Shown here one piece after another: positions 18,372-26,030 of a DNA stretch of 64,000 nucleotides. Numbering within the stretch: the stretch's first letter is position 1; every line of letters begins with the position of its first letter. Origin of the DNA: Nitrososphaerota archaeon (lineage in GTDB: Archaea > Thermoproteota > Nitrososphaeria > Nitrososphaerales > Nitrosopumilaceae); NCBI GenBank assembly GCA_027315065.1, contig DAHUYT010000001.1, positions 42,908-106,907 on the forward strand, read 5' to 3'. Under the pieces are notes generated by a model. That model was not told the origin of the DNA and did not search any database. It was given only the letters and a program-made list of their open reading frames with translations. The translations under genes were made by a program, and so were the position numbers.

Positions 18372-20059
18372 TATGATGGCAAGATCATGTCTTTGAGTGA
18401 TGTTCCAGGAGCAACAAATGGTAAAACGTCCTCTTGAGGATCAATTGGAATATCTATGACTGTTGCTATGTTGCTTTTAAGCGCTGTCTGAACTGCCTTT
18501 CCAATCTCATCTATGCTCTGAGCTCTTATGCCCTGAGCTCCGTAAGATTCAGCCAGCTTGACATAATCTGGACAATTTTTCAGGTCTATCCCAATCATGC
18601 GTCTGTCATAGAATGTTCTCTGCCATTGTGCAACCATTCCAAGCGAAAAGTTGTTTAACAAAAATACTATCACAGGCAAGTCATCTAGTACTGAGACGGC
18701 AAGTGAATTTTCAGTCATATTGAAGCTTCCTTCCCCTGCTATGTCAACTACTGGTACATCTGGTCTGGCAGCCTTGGCGCCAATCGCTGCTGGAAACCCC
18801 CATCCCATAGTGCCAAGACCGGTAGAGCTAAAGAAAGTCCCTGGATGTATCACATCAAAAAATAATGATGCCCACATTTGGTGTTGACCTACTTCAGTTG
18901 TCACAATTGACTGTGAAGGAAGAGTCTCTCTTAGTTTTCTTAGAACTTTTGCAGCACCTAATGGATGGGAATGAAGTTTTAGATTCTGTCTAAAGTATTC
19001 TCTTGTCTCATTGACACGTTTTAACCATGGGTTGTCTCCTTCCCGCTTGATGGCTTTCTGGATTAGCATTTTTACCATTATCCTAAGAGACGCTTTTATG
19101 TCTCCAACTATTGCTATGTGTGTAGTCTGATTCTTTCCTATCTCGGCTGGATCTACATCCATGTGTATTATTTTGAGATTTTTTTCGAATTCTTCAAATG
19201 TTCCAACTGATCTATCTGAAAATCTAGAACCACATGCAAGTACGCAATCAGCTTCTACCATGATCTTGTTGGCCTCTGCGTGACCATGCATTCCTATGGG
19301 TCCTAGTGAAAGAGGATGATTTTCTGGAAATGACCCCTTTCCTTTGAATGTCGTTACCACTGGAATCATTAGCATCTCTGCTATTGATTGAAGTTCTGCA
19401 AAAGCTCCCGAAATTATTACTCCGCCTCCCGCCAAGATTACGGGTCTCTCAGAAGCAAGTAACATGTCTATTGATCTCTCAATTTCTCTAATATCGGGAT
19501 CCACCCACGGGTGATATCCTCTTATTTTTACCTCTGAGGGAAATGTAACCTCTGCTTCATTTTGCTGAACATCTTTTGGAATGTCAATTAGCACCGGGCC
19601 AGGTCTACCGGTGGATGAAATGTAAAATGCTTTTTTTACTACTTCGGGGATTTCTGCCACTGTCATGGGTTGAAATGCATATTTTACTATGGGATTTGAA
19701 ATCCCTATTATGTCGCTTTCTTGAAATGCGTCTCTTCCAATCATTTTTGTTGGAACCTGCCCCGTAACTGCAATCATTGGGGAAGAATCTGCCTGGGCAG
19801 TTGCAATACCTGTTACAATATTTGTCGCGCCTGGACCTGAAGTTGCAAAGCACACTCCTGGTCTTCTGCTAACTCTTCCAAAGCCATCTGCCATATGGGA
19901 TGCTGATTGTTCATGCCTGACAAGTATATGTCGAATGTTGCTCTTGTAGAGCTCATCATATATTGGAAGATTGGCTCCTCCTGGTAGTCCGAAGACTATG
20001 TTTGCGCCCTCTTTTTCGAGGGCAACCATTAATGATCTAGCACCTGACATTTTTTCCAT
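18371..20059 (-). CDS. ilvB: acetolactate synthase large (catalytic) subunit
   Basis: A 562-residue ThDP-dependent enzyme that condenses two pyruvates, or pyruvate with 2-oxobutyrate, at the start of Val/Leu/Ile synthesis. The N-terminal ThDP-activating Glu is in VRHEQSASHMADGFGR, and SGPGATN and GRPGPVLIDIPKDVQ are typical. The metal-binding GDG...NN motif reads GEGSFNM...LLNN, a D-to-E change at the Mg ligand. It leads the operon ilvB-ilvN-leuA-leuB. The leader region contains a small GCTGT/ACAGC hairpin (20080-20094). Confidence 0.95.
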   Translation of the reverse strand: MEKMSGARSLMVALEKEGANIVFGLPGGANLPIYDELYKSNIRHILVRHEQSASHMADGFGRVSRRPGVCFATSGPGATNIVTGIATAQADSSPMIAVTGQVPTKMIGRDAFQESDIIGISNPIVKYAFQPMTVAEIPEVVKKAFYISSTGRPGPVLIDIPKDVQQNEAEVTFPSEVKIRGYHPWVDPDIREIERSIDMLLASERPVILAGGGVIISGAFAELQSIAEMLMIPVVTTFKGKGSFPENHPLSLGPIGMHGHAEANKIMVEADCVLACGSRFSDRSVGTFEEFEKNLKIIHMDVDPAEIGKNQTTHIAIVGDIKASLRIMVKMLIQKAIKREGDNPWLKRVNETREYFRQNLKLHSHPLGAAKVLRKLRETLPSQSIVTTEVGQHQMWASLFFDVIHPGTFFSSTGLGTMGWGFPAAIGAKAARPDVPVVDIAGEGSFNMTENSLAVSVLDDLPVIVFLLNNFSLGMVAQWQRTFYDRRMIGIDLKNCPDYVKLAESYGAQGIRAQSIDEIGKAVQTALKSNIATVIDIPIDPQEDVLPFVAPGTSLKDMILPS

Positions 20060-20097
20060 AATTTTTTCAACTCCAACTAGCTGTGATCTACAGCATA

Positions 20098-20105
20098 AGG
20101 TCGAC
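20098..20105. promoter_or_regulatory. AGGTCGAC element in the ilvB leader
   Basis: The octamer AGGTCGAC lies about 40 bases upstream of the ilvB start and is identical to the core of the 14-base palindrome at 49591-49604 beside a small regulator gene. One shared octamer can arise by chance in a window this size, so this is only a weak hint of a common operator. Confidence 0.15.
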
Positions 20106-20318
20106 TAGCAGCAAAATCCTCGAAATGCTTGCCGAGCCTCCTAACTTCATTTTAGTCTATATTTTTTCATATGAAATAATTTATAAATATTGCTAGTAAA
20201 ATTGAACAAAATTATTAAAAAGCGTGCTGCCGCACTAAGAATATTTCAACATCCAAGGTAGATTTGACTCTGGACATTTCACAAGACTTAACTAGAATTA
20301 TCTCAAACAGTATCGAAT

Positions 20319-20723
20319 TTGGGCGACAAAGACGAGATAATGGATGTAATTGTAACTTTTTTCAATGCTGGTAAAACAAAGAACTTAGCTCCATTAAGTA
20401 TGATCCAGCTTGATGATCAGAGATTTTCAAGTTATAGTGATATTCCACCGTTTGACCTAAAAGACTATGCAACTACTATTGCACTGCAGCAGCTAAGATT
20501 TGTCAGCATATCTGATTATGAATATGAAATTAAAAATACCAAAGTTGACATATTTGATAATTGTGCGGTGGTAACTTTTACCATCAGGCAAACAGGTATG
20601 ATCGTCGATAACTATAGCTTTAGAGGCCAACATCTCTCCATGGATAGTAGGGGAACTTTTGTTCTGATCAAGTCACAAAAGTGGAAGATTGTACACGTGC
20701 ACTTGTCTAGGATTTCTGATTAG
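20319..20723 (+). CDS. SnoaL/NTF2-like fold protein, possibly frameshifted at its start
   Basis: A 134-residue protein resembling the SnoaL/ketosteroid-isomerase-like NTF2 fold: an N-terminal helix, then alternating strands ending in RGTFVLIKSQKWKIVHVHLS. Members are small enzymes or binding domains; no catalytic residue can be assigned. The open frame begins at TTG 20319. However, the previous 55 bases read well in another frame from TTG 20264 (MTLDISQDLTRIISNSIEFG), which has an AAGGT element before it. Removing one G from the GGG near 20321 joins the two smoothly. Either the true start was lost by an indel or this is a sequence error. Its end overlaps the convergent aldolase gene by 17 bases. 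Confidence 0.7.
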   Translation: MGDKDEIMDVIVTFFNAGKTKNLAPLSMIQLDDQRFSSYSDIPPFDLKDYATTIALQQLRFVSISDYEYEIKNTKVDIFDNCAVVTFTIRQTGMIVDNYSFRGQHLSMDSRGTFVLIKSQKWKIVHVHLSRISD

Positions 20724-21531
20724 ATCTAATAACCTGTTTTCTGGCGTCCTTTAACGTGTTAAACATTTCATGAGCTTCCTTTACTGTCATATTTTGGTGT
20801 ACTATTGCTTTTACAGCTTTAATCATTGCAACGGGATAATCTGATTGCCAGATGTTTCTTCCCATGTCTACTCCGGCCGCACCTGACTGTATGGCATCGA
20901 AGGTAAGTTTTAGCGCATCTAATTCTGTTGCTAATTTTGGCCCTCCTGCAATTATGACTGGTACAGGACAAGCCCTTACAACTTTTTCAAAACTCTCACA
21001 ATAATATGTTTTTACTAAATGTGCTCCAAATTCAGCAGCTATTCTACATGCAAGACCTAAATATCGCGCATCTCGTTTTTCTAATTCTTTTCCTACTGCA
21101 GTAACGGCAAGAACTGGTATTCCGTATTCCTCACCTTCATTTACTAGATTGCCCAGATTTACAAGTGATTCATGTTCGTGTGGGGCACCTACAAATATTG
21201 ACATTGCAAGTGCTGATACATTCAATTTGATTGCATCCTTTACAGATGTTGTTATTTTTTCATTTGACAAGTCTTTACCAATTATGCTGGCACCTCCTGA
21301 AACTCTGAGTACTACTGGTACTGGATATGTTGCATCTACGGAGGTTCTTAAAACACCACGTGTTAACATTAAAGAGTCAGCATAAGACAACAATGGGGAG
21401 ATAGTCTTTCTTGGTTCCTCGAGTCTTTCTGTAGGGCCTAGAAAATAACCATGATCCACTGCGAGCATTACTCCTCGTTTATCGTGAGGTTTTATTATTC
21501 GTGCAAGACGATTTTTTAATCCCCAATCCAT
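20707..21531 (-). CDS. LsrF/DhnA-type class I aldolase
   Basis: A 274-residue Schiff-base aldolase. The N-terminus (DWGLKNRLARII, then MLAVDHGYFLGPTE) follows LsrF, the thiolase for 3-hydroxy-5-phosphonooxypentane-2,4-dione. The Schiff-base lysine is in HLVKTYY, and GVDMGRNIWQSD binds phosphate. The wider family also includes archaeal fructose-bisphosphate aldolase and the AroA' enzyme of the archaeal shikimate route, so the substrate is open. ATG 21531 is preferred over TTG 21543 because GGAAG lies just before it. It follows a zinc alcohol dehydrogenase by about 20 bases, which suggests a shared pathway. Confidence 0.75.
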   Translation of the reverse strand: MDWGLKNRLARIIKPHDKRGVMLAVDHGYFLGPTERLEEPRKTISPLLSYADSLMLTRGVLRTSVDATYPVPVVLRVSGGASIIGKDLSNEKITTSVKDAIKLNVSALAMSIFVGAPHEHESLVNLGNLVNEGEEYGIPVLAVTAVGKELEKRDARYLGLACRIAAEFGAHLVKTYYCESFEKVVRACPVPVIIAGGPKLATELDALKLTFDAIQSGAAGVDMGRNIWQSDYPVAMIKAVKAIVHQNMTVKEAHEMFNTLKDARKQVIRSNQKS

Positions 21532-21553
21532 ATCTTCTTCCAAAAAATTTGCC

Positions 21554-22597
21554 TTAGTTAAGCCTTTCTGAATTTGTCACAATTATCTTCATCGAGTCAT
21601 TTCCTTGATGTGCGTATTCGAGTGCCTTGGAAGATTCTGAAAGATCAAATCTATGTGTGATCAATTTATTTACATTTATTTTTTTTTCTTCTATTAGCTT
21701 GAATGCTGTATTTGTATCAATCTCAGATGCCGCATAACTCGGTGTTACGGTAATTTCTCTTGAGTATATTTTACTCATGTCAATGGACATCTTTGCATTT
21801 TTTGATGGCACTCCGAAAAGAACAACAGTTCCGCCTTTTCTGACGATCTCTATTGATTGTGCAATAGCGTTTAGACTCCCAGTAGACACAATTGCGATAT
21901 CTACTCCCATGTTCTGTGTCTTGGCAAAAATTTTTTGGTTCGCGTTAGGATCCGTAGAAAGTATAGATTCTGTTATTCCAAATTGGTTGGCAAAACTTAA
22001 TCTAAAGTCGTTGATATCAAAACAAAAAATGTCTTTTATTCCAAAAATCTTGCTTAGCATGACATGCATCATGCCAGTAGGCCCTGCACCTAGGACTGCA
22101 ATCGAGTTCACCTGCTTGAATTTTATTTTATTCCATGCTCTCACACAGCACGCGAGAGGTTCTATCATGGCAGCCTCGTCGAAGCTTACATGATCGGGTA
22201 TTTTTATCACTCCGCCATGAGACACATTCCAATCTGGAACGAGGAATTTCTCAGCTAGACCGCATGGGCTGAGGTTTGTTTCAGAATATTTTTGACACAT
22301 TGTTTCATTCCCATGCAAACAAAAGTAACATGAGTGGCATGGTACATGATGGTGTACAAAAACCCTATCTCCTTTTTTGAATTCTTTTACATTGACCCCT
22401 ACCTCTGACACTATCCCTGATGGCTCATGACCTAGCCTCATGGATGGTTGACTGTATTGACCGTAGATCTTTTCTAGGTCTGATCCGCATATACCACAAG
22501 ACTTCATTGTTACTGTGATATCATTACCTTTCACTTGTGGACTCTCCATGTTTTTAATCTCAACATTTGATGGCCCCTTTACATAAGCTGCTTTCAT
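21554..22597 (-). CDS. zinc-dependent alcohol dehydrogenase family protein
   Basis: A 347-residue medium-chain dehydrogenase. The catalytic zinc site is CGICGSDLE and GHEPSG, the structural zinc loop has four cysteines (CHSCYFC...C), and the nucleotide fold is VLGAGPTGMMH. It resembles sorbitol and threonine dehydrogenases. It would oxidise a secondary alcohol with NAD(P). It shares a transcript with the LsrF-like aldolase, so the pair may act on the same sugar-like intermediate. The precise substrate is unknown. Confidence 0.85.
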   Translation of the reverse strand: MKAAYVKGPSNVEIKNMESPQVKGNDITVTMKSCGICGSDLEKIYGQYSQPSMRLGHEPSGIVSEVGVNVKEFKKGDRVFVHHHVPCHSCYFCLHGNETMCQKYSETNLSPCGLAEKFLVPDWNVSHGGVIKIPDHVSFDEAAMIEPLACCVRAWNKIKFKQVNSIAVLGAGPTGMMHVMLSKIFGIKDIFCFDINDFRLSFANQFGITESILSTDPNANQKIFAKTQNMGVDIAIVSTGSLNAIAQSIEIVRKGGTVVLFGVPSKNAKMSIDMSKIYSREITVTPSYAASEIDTNTAFKLIEEKKINVNKLITHRFDLSESSKALEYAHQGNDSMKIIVTNSERLN

Positions 22598-22820
22598 ATT
22601 CTAATCTTGGATAACTTTGAATTCTTTCTTATTTGTATTCACTGATTTGATACTAGATAATTATTTGAACATTTTTTAATAGATGATATATTTTATCTTG
22701 AATTTTAGATCTATTGGTAAAAAATAGTGACTGTGAACTAAAAAATCAAAAAAGATCGATGAAACGCGTAGTTTTTCTAGATGGCAATTAAATTAGGCTT
22801 TTCTTCTGACAATATTCGTT

Positions 22821-23363
22821 ATGGATTTATGGCATGATATTGAAACAGGCCCTAAAGTGCCATCAATCTTGAATGTGATAGTGGAGATACCAAAAGGTTC
22901 ACAGAACAAGTACGAGTATGATAAAAAAAATAACATTATAAAACTAGACAGGGTTCTTTTCTCGCCATTGTATTATCCTGGTGATTATGGGATAATTCCA
23001 CAGACTTATGCTGAAGATAATGATCCCCTAGACGCGCTAGTTTTAGTTACAAATCCTACTTTTCCTGGAATTCTAATAGAAGCAAGACCAATTGGCTTGC
23101 TGAGAATGAAAGATTCAAACCAGATTGATAACAAGATTCTCTGTGTGGCAAAAGATGATCCGAGATATGCTGGTCTGAAAGACATCACTGATCTGGAAAA
23201 ACACCACCTGAAGGAAATAGCTCATTTCTTTCAGGTTTACAAACAACTAGAAGGAAAGAAAGTCGAGATTGTAGGCTGGAAGAATGCTGAAAGCGCAAAG
23301 AAGGTTGTGATCAGTGCGGTAAAACTCTATCAAAAGACCTTCAAAAAGTCATACCTGATCTGA
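22821..23363 (+). CDS. ppa: inorganic pyrophosphatase (family I)
   Basis: A 180-residue soluble pyrophosphatase, which hydrolyses PPi and so drives biosynthetic reactions. The signature EDNDPLDALV with three metal-binding aspartates is intact, together with EIPKGSQNKYEYD at the N-terminus and YKQLEGKKVEI near the end. The length is normal. The 223 bases upstream contain AT-rich promoter-like sequence and no gene. Confidence 0.96.
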   Translation: MDLWHDIETGPKVPSILNVIVEIPKGSQNKYEYDKKNNIIKLDRVLFSPLYYPGDYGIIPQTYAEDNDPLDALVLVTNPTFPGILIEARPIGLLRMKDSNQIDNKILCVAKDDPRYAGLKDITDLEKHHLKEIAHFFQVYKQLEGKKVEIVGWKNAESAKKVVISAVKLYQKTFKKSYLI

Positions 23364-23420
23364 GTCGTACATTTTATTCAAATACCAAATAGTCTTAAAC
23401 CTGTATTGTGACAACATCCC

Positions 23421-23879
23421 ATGAAAGAAGGAGATATAGCACCTGACTTTGAGCTTGTCGCAAATGACGGCAATACTATAAAACTAGATTCGTTTAGAGG
23501 AAGAAAAAACGTAGTGCTTTGTTTTTATCCGAAAAATCGTCTATTTGCATGCCCCTCAAAAAAAATCTTTCAGATGGCTGAGGCTACAATACGTGCCTAT
23601 CCTGAGATTCTAGAACACAATGCCGAGCTTTTCGCAATATCAACCGATACAGTTGAAGACCAGAAAAAATTCGTTAACGAATACAGTATTCCATATCTGC
23701 ATCTAAGTGATGCATCCAAGTCTACCTGCAAGATATATGCTGGACTGAATTTGGCAGGACTTGCGAAACGGTCCACTTTTATAATAAATAAAGATGGGCG
23801 AATTGTACAGATATTTCGAGATGTAAATGTAGCGTCACATGGACAAGAAATAATTCAGGCATTACAATCTCTGAACTGA
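23421..23879 (+). CDS. peroxiredoxin (BCP-like), unusual active site
   Basis: A 152-residue thioredoxin-fold peroxiredoxin. It has the APDFEL start, the FYPK strand, and [13 protein letters not shown] with the conserved arginine. The peroxidatic Cys is in [11 protein letters not shown]. The near-universal PxxxT/SxxC motif reads P-K-N-R-L-F-A-C here, so the Thr/Ser that helps activate the cysteine is Leu. There is no obvious resolving Cys five residues later; a Cys in KSTCKIY is the only other candidate. It may be a weak or specialised peroxidase. It lies between pyrophosphatase and arginine decarboxylase on the same strand. Confidence 0.85.
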   Translation: MKEGDIAPDFELVANDGNTIKLDSFRGRKNVVLCFYPKNRLFACPSKKIFQMAEATIRAYPEILEHNAELFAISTDTVEDQKKFVNEYSIPYLHLSDASKSTCKIYAGLNLAGLAKRSTFIINKDGRIVQIFRDVNVASHGQEIIQALQSLN

Positions 23880-23927
23880 TTTTCCCCTTTTCAATAAATT
23901 TTTAAAGATCTGAAATTAGAATGGATC

Positions 23928-24479
23928 ATGTTAGATCTTGTTGCAAAAAAACTATTCCTTACTAGGGGTAAGGGTGTACATCCGGATAGGCTAACAAGCT
24001 TTGAGTATGCGTTACGTGACGCTGGAATTGCAGGCACTAATATTGTCCTAATTTCAAGTATCTTTCCACCTGGCGCCAAACTAATCTCCAAAGCAGAGGG
24101 CCTCAAATTGATAAGACCGGGCAGCGTGCAGTTTGTGATCTACGCAAGAAATGATACTAACGAACCACATAGACTTTTGGCTTCATCTGTAGGAGTCGCA
24201 GCACCAAAAGATACCACAAAATATGGATATCTTTCTGAATATCATTCATTTGGTGAAACAGAAAAAGAAGCAGGTGAATATGCTGAAGATATTGCAGCAC
24301 AGATGTTGGCATCGTCGTTAGGGATAGAGTTTGACGTAAACAAGAGTTGGGATGAAAAAAAACAACAGTGGAAAATATCAGGACAAATATATAAAACAAG
24401 AAACATAACTCAAAGTGCTGTAGGTGATCCACAAGGAAGATGGACAACAGTCTTTTCAGCTGCGGTCTTGATACTCTAG
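23928..24479 (+). CDS. pdaD: pyruvoyl-dependent arginine decarboxylase
   Basis: A 183-residue proenzyme that self-cleaves between two serines to form a pyruvoyl group and then converts arginine to agmatine. The cleavage site is within NIVLISSIFPPGA (SS near residues 43-44), and the later GYLSEYHSFGETEKEAG block is conserved. The ATG at 23928 gives a normal N-terminus. It starts polyamine synthesis; agmatinase is at the right edge of the window and deoxyhypusine synthase, which needs spermidine, at 4129. Confidence 0.93.
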   Translation: MLDLVAKKLFLTRGKGVHPDRLTSFEYALRDAGIAGTNIVLISSIFPPGAKLISKAEGLKLIRPGSVQFVIYARNDTNEPHRLLASSVGVAAPKDTTKYGYLSEYHSFGETEKEAGEYAEDIAAQMLASSLGIEFDVNKSWDEKKQQWKISGQIYKTRNITQSAVGDPQGRWTTVFSAAVLIL

Positions 24480-24480
24480 A

Positions 24481-25662
24481 TTATTTTCTTCTTATGAAAA
24501 GATAAACTGCCGCGCCACCTGCAATTATAATTCCTATTAACGCATATGTTGAATAATCAGGTCCAGTATGATTGGTACTGGACGTATTGCTTGAATTTGT
24601 TAATGACTGGGTTGCACTACCTGATCCTATTGTAAGTGACAAATCATCACTTGTTGCATATGTTGTTGTTCCAAAAAGGTAAATCCCAGTAATATGCTGT
24701 CCTGAACCTGGGTCAAATATCCAACCTGGTTGACTTAGGTTTGTTGGAACATTTTGGCCATTTCTAAATGTAGTTGGAACTATGCCACCTCCATGACTTG
24801 TTATGGCAGTATAATTATTTGATATGATTGAAAGCTCAAAGAGTGAATTGAGTGGAAAGAAACCTCCACTAAAATAAGATGATCTATTTAACGTACTTAT
24901 GCCAAAAAGATCTAGAGGTTTAATGGATGTCACTTCACCCTTGATTGGTGATTGCTTTGATACTTGTAACTGATAGATTGACTGACCGCTGGTTGTTGGG
25001 GTTATTACAAAAGTGACAGTAGAGTTAGAAGAATCAGCCATCTTCTTCGCAACATCATAAAATCCGCCTGCGTTTCGTATCTGTGCTGGCATGAGGATTG
25101 ATGTCAATTGATCAAACAGATATGAGGATTTTTCCTGTGATGCGGTATAAATAACTGAAATTGTTTTATTGCCTGCTACTGAACCTGATGTGCCAAGATC
25201 TTTACTTAATTCTCCCTTTGGATGTACATATGCAGAATTAAAGGACGCATCCAACAAAAATGCCTTGTTGATATCATTGATCAAAGTATTGCCAATTGCC
25301 TTTGAAGTATTTTGTATTTTTGTAATGTTATAGCTTTCTATCAATGATGGTGAATAGATGGTTATTATGACGCACATTTGGTCAGTGACTCCAAGCTGAC
25401 ATGAATTTGCGTTAGTTATTGCAACTGATGTGACATTTGCGGCATTGGCGATTTTTTCATCCAATGCAGTGGGAACGCGCATTTCAAGAGGACTGGTACT
25501 ACTCAGTGTGATAAACGCAGTAGTCTGGTTTTGTACTTTTTCATCAACAAGAACTTGAGCAGTTTCGCGATATGTTGCAAGTTGAGGTTGTTGCGCATAC
25601 GAACTTGAAATTGAACCCATTAAAACTATAAAAATCAGCAGTGCTGTGATGACCGATTTCAT
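24481..25662 (-). CDS. secreted, membrane-anchored protein, unknown function
   Basis: A 393-residue protein with a signal peptide (residues 1-23, ending SSYAQ), a Ser/Thr/Asn-rich extracellular region with many N-glycosylation sequons, and one C-terminal helix (ALIGIIIAGGAAVYLFI) followed by RRK. It should be anchored in the membrane and face the outside. I see no catalytic motif. It is convergent with pdaD, one base apart. Such proteins are common in thaumarchaeal envelopes, but I cannot assign a role. Confidence 0.75.
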   Translation of the reverse strand: MKSVITALLIFIVLMGSISSSYAQQPQLATYRETAQVLVDEKVQNQTTAFITLSSTSPLEMRVPTALDEKIANAANVTSVAITNANSCQLGVTDQMCVIITIYSPSLIESYNITKIQNTSKAIGNTLINDINKAFLLDASFNSAYVHPKGELSKDLGTSGSVAGNKTISVIYTASQEKSSYLFDQLTSILMPAQIRNAGGFYDVAKKMADSSNSTVTFVITPTTSGQSIYQLQVSKQSPIKGEVTSIKPLDLFGISTLNRSSYFSGGFFPLNSLFELSIISNNYTAITSHGGGIVPTTFRNGQNVPTNLSQPGWIFDPGSGQHITGIYLFGTTTYATSDDLSLTIGSGSATQSLTNSSNTSSTNHTGPDYSTYALIGIIIAGGAAVYLFIRRK

Positions 25663-25694
25663 TTATTGTCATTTTTGATCTCGAATTATTAAGT

Positions 25695-25850
25695 CTACCC
25701 ACGTAATTTTTCTATCTTGATTGCAAAACGCTGGAATGGTTCTTCTTTGAAGTGATCTTTGCATACAAGCATGGTCTCTTGAGGATCTGGACCACAGTCA
25801 TAAATGATCAAATACTCTGGTTTTTTATTGCAGCATCGAGGGTATTTCAC
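25695..25850 (-). CDS. tiny Cys-rich protein (51 residues), putative zinc ribbon
   Basis: A short open frame read from GTG 25850 to TAG 25695. It has a CC pair at residues 6-7, a third Cys at 19 and a closing CKDH at 30-33, followed by a basic helix-like tail. That is a plausible small zinc-binding fold. On the minus strand an AT-rich box (TTTTATTTTATAAC) lies about 25 bases before the GTG, as expected for a leaderless transcript. The closing CxxH recurs in the small proteins at 29189 and 39989. The function is unknown. Confidence 0.6.
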   Translation of the reverse strand: MKYPRCCNKKPEYLIIYDCGPDPQETMLVCKDHFKEEPFQRFAIKIEKLRG

Positions 25851-25965
25851 TTATAACTTAGTTGTTGTTATAAAATAAAATAGTTTCAGATCTGTTCCAA
25901 ATAGTCTTCACATGGGCGTGCCCACGCCTCAAATAGTTTAAATTATAATGTATTATTTAGATTGT

Positions 25966-26030
25966 TGACATCGGTTCAAACCGTAGGGGAACATGTCTGG
26001 CAGCTGGGGGCGCTTGGCTGCCAGACGATT
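25966..26030 (+). ncRNA. candidate small structured RNA with a 10-bp hairpin
   Basis: A GC-rich island in an AT-rich gap. Stem 1 is CGGTT/AACCG (25972-25983). Stem 2 is a perfect 10-bp inverted repeat, GTCTGGCAGC (25995-26004) with GCTGCCAGAC (26017-26026), closed by a 12-base loop. A TATA-like TTTAAATTATAAT (25937-25949) sits about 25 bases before the putative start. It could instead be a 3' hairpin of pepF, whose stop is at 26031 on the other strand. No known RNA family is recognised. Confidence 0.35.

Noticed and set aside
25972..25983. GGTTCAAAC resembling a tRNA T-arm
   Set aside because: The flanks do not form a 5-bp T stem with a 7-base loop, and no acceptor or anticodon arms surround it. 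It is better read as a short hairpin.
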